Shown: one piece after another, positions 62,464-64,000 of the stretch
Layout: each line of letters begins with the position of its first letter
Numbering within the stretch: the stretch's first letter is position 1
NCBI GenBank assembly: GCA_017470055.1
Contig: JAFUFD010000043.1
Location: 1-64,000, forward strand
Source: Prevotella sp.
GTDB taxonomy: Bacteria > Bacteroidota > Bacteroidia > Bacteroidales > Bacteroidaceae
DNA: 64,000 nucleotides
Direction of reading: 5' to 3'
Notes under the pieces: model-generated
Told to the model about the DNA's origin: nothing
The model's database searches: none
Seen by the model: the letters and a program-made list of their open reading frames with translations, nothing else
Made by a program: the position numbers and the translations under genes

Positions 62464-63216
62464 ATGAAACTCATCAGTTGGAATGTCAACGGACTGAGGG
62501 CTTGCGAGGGCAAGGGCTTCAGTGATATCTTCAAAGAACTGGATGCGGACTTCTTCTGCCTACAGGAGACCAAGATGCAGGAGGGACAACTCGACTTGCA
62601 GTTTGAGGGCTACACCTCCTATTGGAACTATGCGGAGAAAAAGGGCTATTCAGGTACGGCAATCTTCACCAAGCATCAGCCGCTGAATGTGGAATATGGT
62701 ATTGGTATCGACATCCATGACCATGAGGGACGTGTCATCACTTTAGAGATGGAGGACTTTTTCCTTGTCACTTGCTACACCCCCAACTCACAGGACGGAC
62801 TCAAAAGACTGGAGTACCGTATGTCATGGGAAGATGCTTTCCGCGCCTACCTCAAACGCCTTGACCAGCAGAAGCCTGTCATCCTCTGTGGTGACCTGAA
62901 TGTTGCCCATGAGGAGATAGACCTAAAGAACCCCAAGACCAATCGGATGAATGCAGGTTTTACAGATCAGGAGCGAGAGAAGTTCAGCGATCTGCTCGCC
63001 TGCGGTTTCATTGACACTTTCCGCACGCTTTACCCTGAGCAGGTCACCTACTCCTGGTGGTCATACCGTTTCCAGGCTCGTCAGAAGAACGCAGGGTGGC
63101 GTATCGACTATTTCGTGACCAGTGAGCGACTGCGTGACCATATTGGTGATGCCAAGATACACACAGAGATATTCGGCTCAGACCATTGCCCTGTCGAATT
63201 AACGTTAAAAGATTAA
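62464..63216 (+). CDS. xth: Exodeoxyribonuclease III
   Basis: A 250-residue AP endonuclease/3'-exonuclease for base-excision repair. ISWNVNGLRA (residues 4-13), FFCLQETKMQ (near 32), VTCYTPNSQDGLKRL (near 101), ILCGDLNVAHEEIDL (near 140) and the final GSDHCPVEL are the family signature positions. It is co-transcribed with ribH. Confidence 0.96.
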   Translation: MKLISWNVNGLRACEGKGFSDIFKELDADFFCLQETKMQEGQLDLQFEGYTSYWNYAEKKGYSGTAIFTKHQPLNVEYGIGIDIHDHEGRVITLEMEDFFLVTCYTPNSQDGLKRLEYRMSWEDAFRAYLKRLDQQKPVILCGDLNVAHEEIDLKNPKTNRMNAGFTDQEREKFSDLLACGFIDTFRTLYPEQVTYSWWSYRFQARQKNAGWRIDYFVTSERLRDHIGDAKIHTEIFGSDHCPVELTLKD

Positions 63217-63247
63217 AAAGAAAAGCACCACGAAAGAATTTTCGTTG

Positions 63248-63255
63248 TATCTTTG
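63248..63255 (+). promoter_or_regulatory. Promoter -7 box of the LEA-like lipoprotein gene
   Basis: TATCTTTG, 48 bases before the ATG. Confidence 0.55.
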
Positions 63256-63303
63256 TCGCGGTTATCAAAACCACTAAACATGTTTTACTAAAAAGAGAAA
63301 GTT

Positions 63304-63903
63304 ATGAAAAAGATTCTTTTAGCAGTGATGGCTGTTGCTGCCATCGGATTTACATCATGTGGTAACAAGACTGCTCAGGGCGAGGCTACTGACAGCACAG
63401 AAGTTGCTATCAACGTTGACGACGAGGCTAATGCCACTATTGCCGCTTTGACAGAGCAGATTGAGGCTAACGATGCCAGCAAGTTGCAAGAGGCTCTTGC
63501 TGCCGTCAAAGAGAAGATTGCTGAACTTATCAAGACTAATCCTGAGGTGGCAAAGGAATATGTGGCAAAGGTTCAGAACTTCCTGAAAGAGAATGCAGAC
63601 AAGGTAAAGTCCGTTGTAGGTGATAATGCCGCTGTTGCCGCTGCTGTTGCCGCTATCACAGATGTTGAGCCCGCTAACGTAGTTAGTGGTTTGCTGGAGC
63701 AGGTTGGTGATGCTAAGGATGCAGCCATCGATGCTGCTGACGCAGCCAAGGATGCTGCCATTGAGAAGGCTGAGGCTGCCAAGGACGCTGCCGTTCAGGC
63801 TGCTGAAGACAAGGCAAACGAGGCAAAAGAGGCTGCTAAGCAGAAGGCTAATGAGGCTGTTGACAATGCCGCTGCTGCCGCTAAAAGCAAATTAGGTCTC
63901 TAA
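63304..63903 (+). CDS. Lipoprotein with alanine-rich LEA-like repeats
   Basis: A 199-residue protein. The signal MKKILLAVMAVAAIGFTSCG has a lipobox (GFTSC), so Cys19 is acylated. Two thirds is alanine/lysine/glutamate/aspartate-rich helix; the C-terminal 75 residues repeat an 11-residue-type pattern (AAKDAAIEKAEAAKDAAV, EAKEAAKQKANEAVDNAA). This resembles late-embryogenesis-abundant or apolipoprotein-type amphipathic helices. The function is unknown; a stress-protection or envelope-stabilising role is possible. It is transcribed alone and followed by a terminator. Confidence 0.85.
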   Translation: MKKILLAVMAVAAIGFTSCGNKTAQGEATDSTEVAINVDDEANATIAALTEQIEANDASKLQEALAAVKEKIAELIKTNPEVAKEYVAKVQNFLKENADKVKSVVGDNAAVAAAVAAITDVEPANVVSGLLEQVGDAKDAAIDAADAAKDAAIEKAEAAKDAAVQAAEDKANEAKEAAKQKANEAVDNAAAAAKSKLGL

Positions 63904-63924
63904 GAAGAATCCATTTCGTTGAAT

Positions 63925-63968
63925 AAAAGAGCCGGTTCGCTGAATAAATTTCACGAGCCGGCTCTTTT
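63925..63968 (+). terminator. Terminator after the LEA-like lipoprotein gene
   Basis: Eleven-base-pair stem (63925-63935 with 63958-63968) and a 22-base loop, ending in a T-run. The palindrome GAGCCGGCTC inside the 3' arm could also fold by itself. Confidence 0.65.
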
Positions 63969-63972
63969 TGTC

Positions 63973-63980
63973 TACCTTTG
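63973..63980 (+). promoter_or_regulatory. Promoter -7 box for a gene beyond the window
   Basis: TACCTTTG immediately after the terminator, reading out of the window. No gene start is visible in the remaining 20 bases. Confidence 0.5.
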
Positions 63981-64000
63981 CATCATCTAAATCACAAGTA

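Overview
The window is chromosomal DNA from a member of the Bacteroidota, most likely a Prevotella-like genus (Prevotella, Segatella or Xylanibacter). The main reason is the promoter grammar. Nearly every intergenic region carries the Bacteroidota -7 box TAnnTTTG, often with a TTG 19-20 bases upstream, and many start codons lie within 25 bases of it with no Shine-Dalgarno sequence. Family content agrees: MacB-type permeases of about 790 residues, two-component propeller sensors, the radical-SAM/lipoprotein pair and DUF6078.

Layout. 1-3011: the 5' part of gapA, mscL and a SulP transporter. 3103-4553: an AbiE-type toxin-antitoxin pair, followed by 400 bases of repeats and gene debris. 9019-5124 (minus): an operon of an AmgK-like kinase fused to a RapZ C-terminal domain, a MurU-like nucleotidyltransferase, and guaA. 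11303-9362 (minus): groES-groEL behind a sigma-54-like site. 11499-16228 (plus): sppA, lpxK, punA, thiL. 17243-16200 (minus): a membrane AraC-type regulator, divergent from a secreted protein of unknown function. 18901-18973: tRNA-Phe.

19104-25645 is the most plastic part. A radical-SAM DNA modification/repair protein (TIGR03916 type) and its usual neighbour (TIGR03915 type) are separated by about 4.5 kb. That gap holds a small RelE/ParE-like module, a DUF6078 gene, a fused and deleted MntA-HepT remnant, two envelope proteins, a palindrome array and a structured RNA-like element. Near-identical promoter cassettes start several of these units.

33654-25651 (minus) is a five-gene efflux operon (TolC, HlyD, two MacB-type permeases, ATPase). 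It diverges from a two-component system whose regulator lacks the AAA+ domain. 35281-42758: type II pantothenate kinase, MgtC, tatA-tatC with a polyferredoxin and a Tat-signal aldo/keto reductase, an HI0933-family flavoprotein and a radical-SAM enzyme beside its small lipoprotein partner. 43045-54120 (minus) is a beta-glucan or xyloglucan locus: GH31, two paralogous periplasmic propeller sensors that have lost kinase parts, GH5 and a LacI regulator. SusC/SusD are absent. A candidate small RNA and a NarL-type regulator follow. 55190-63903 is mostly housekeeping: M3 peptidase, dCMP deaminase, S41 protease, 5-formyl-THF cyclo-ligase, DUF721, recF, a TPR protein, ribH, xth, and a lipoprotein with LEA-like repeats.

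All assignments come from reading the sequence; no database search was run. Promoter and RNA calls are motif-based.
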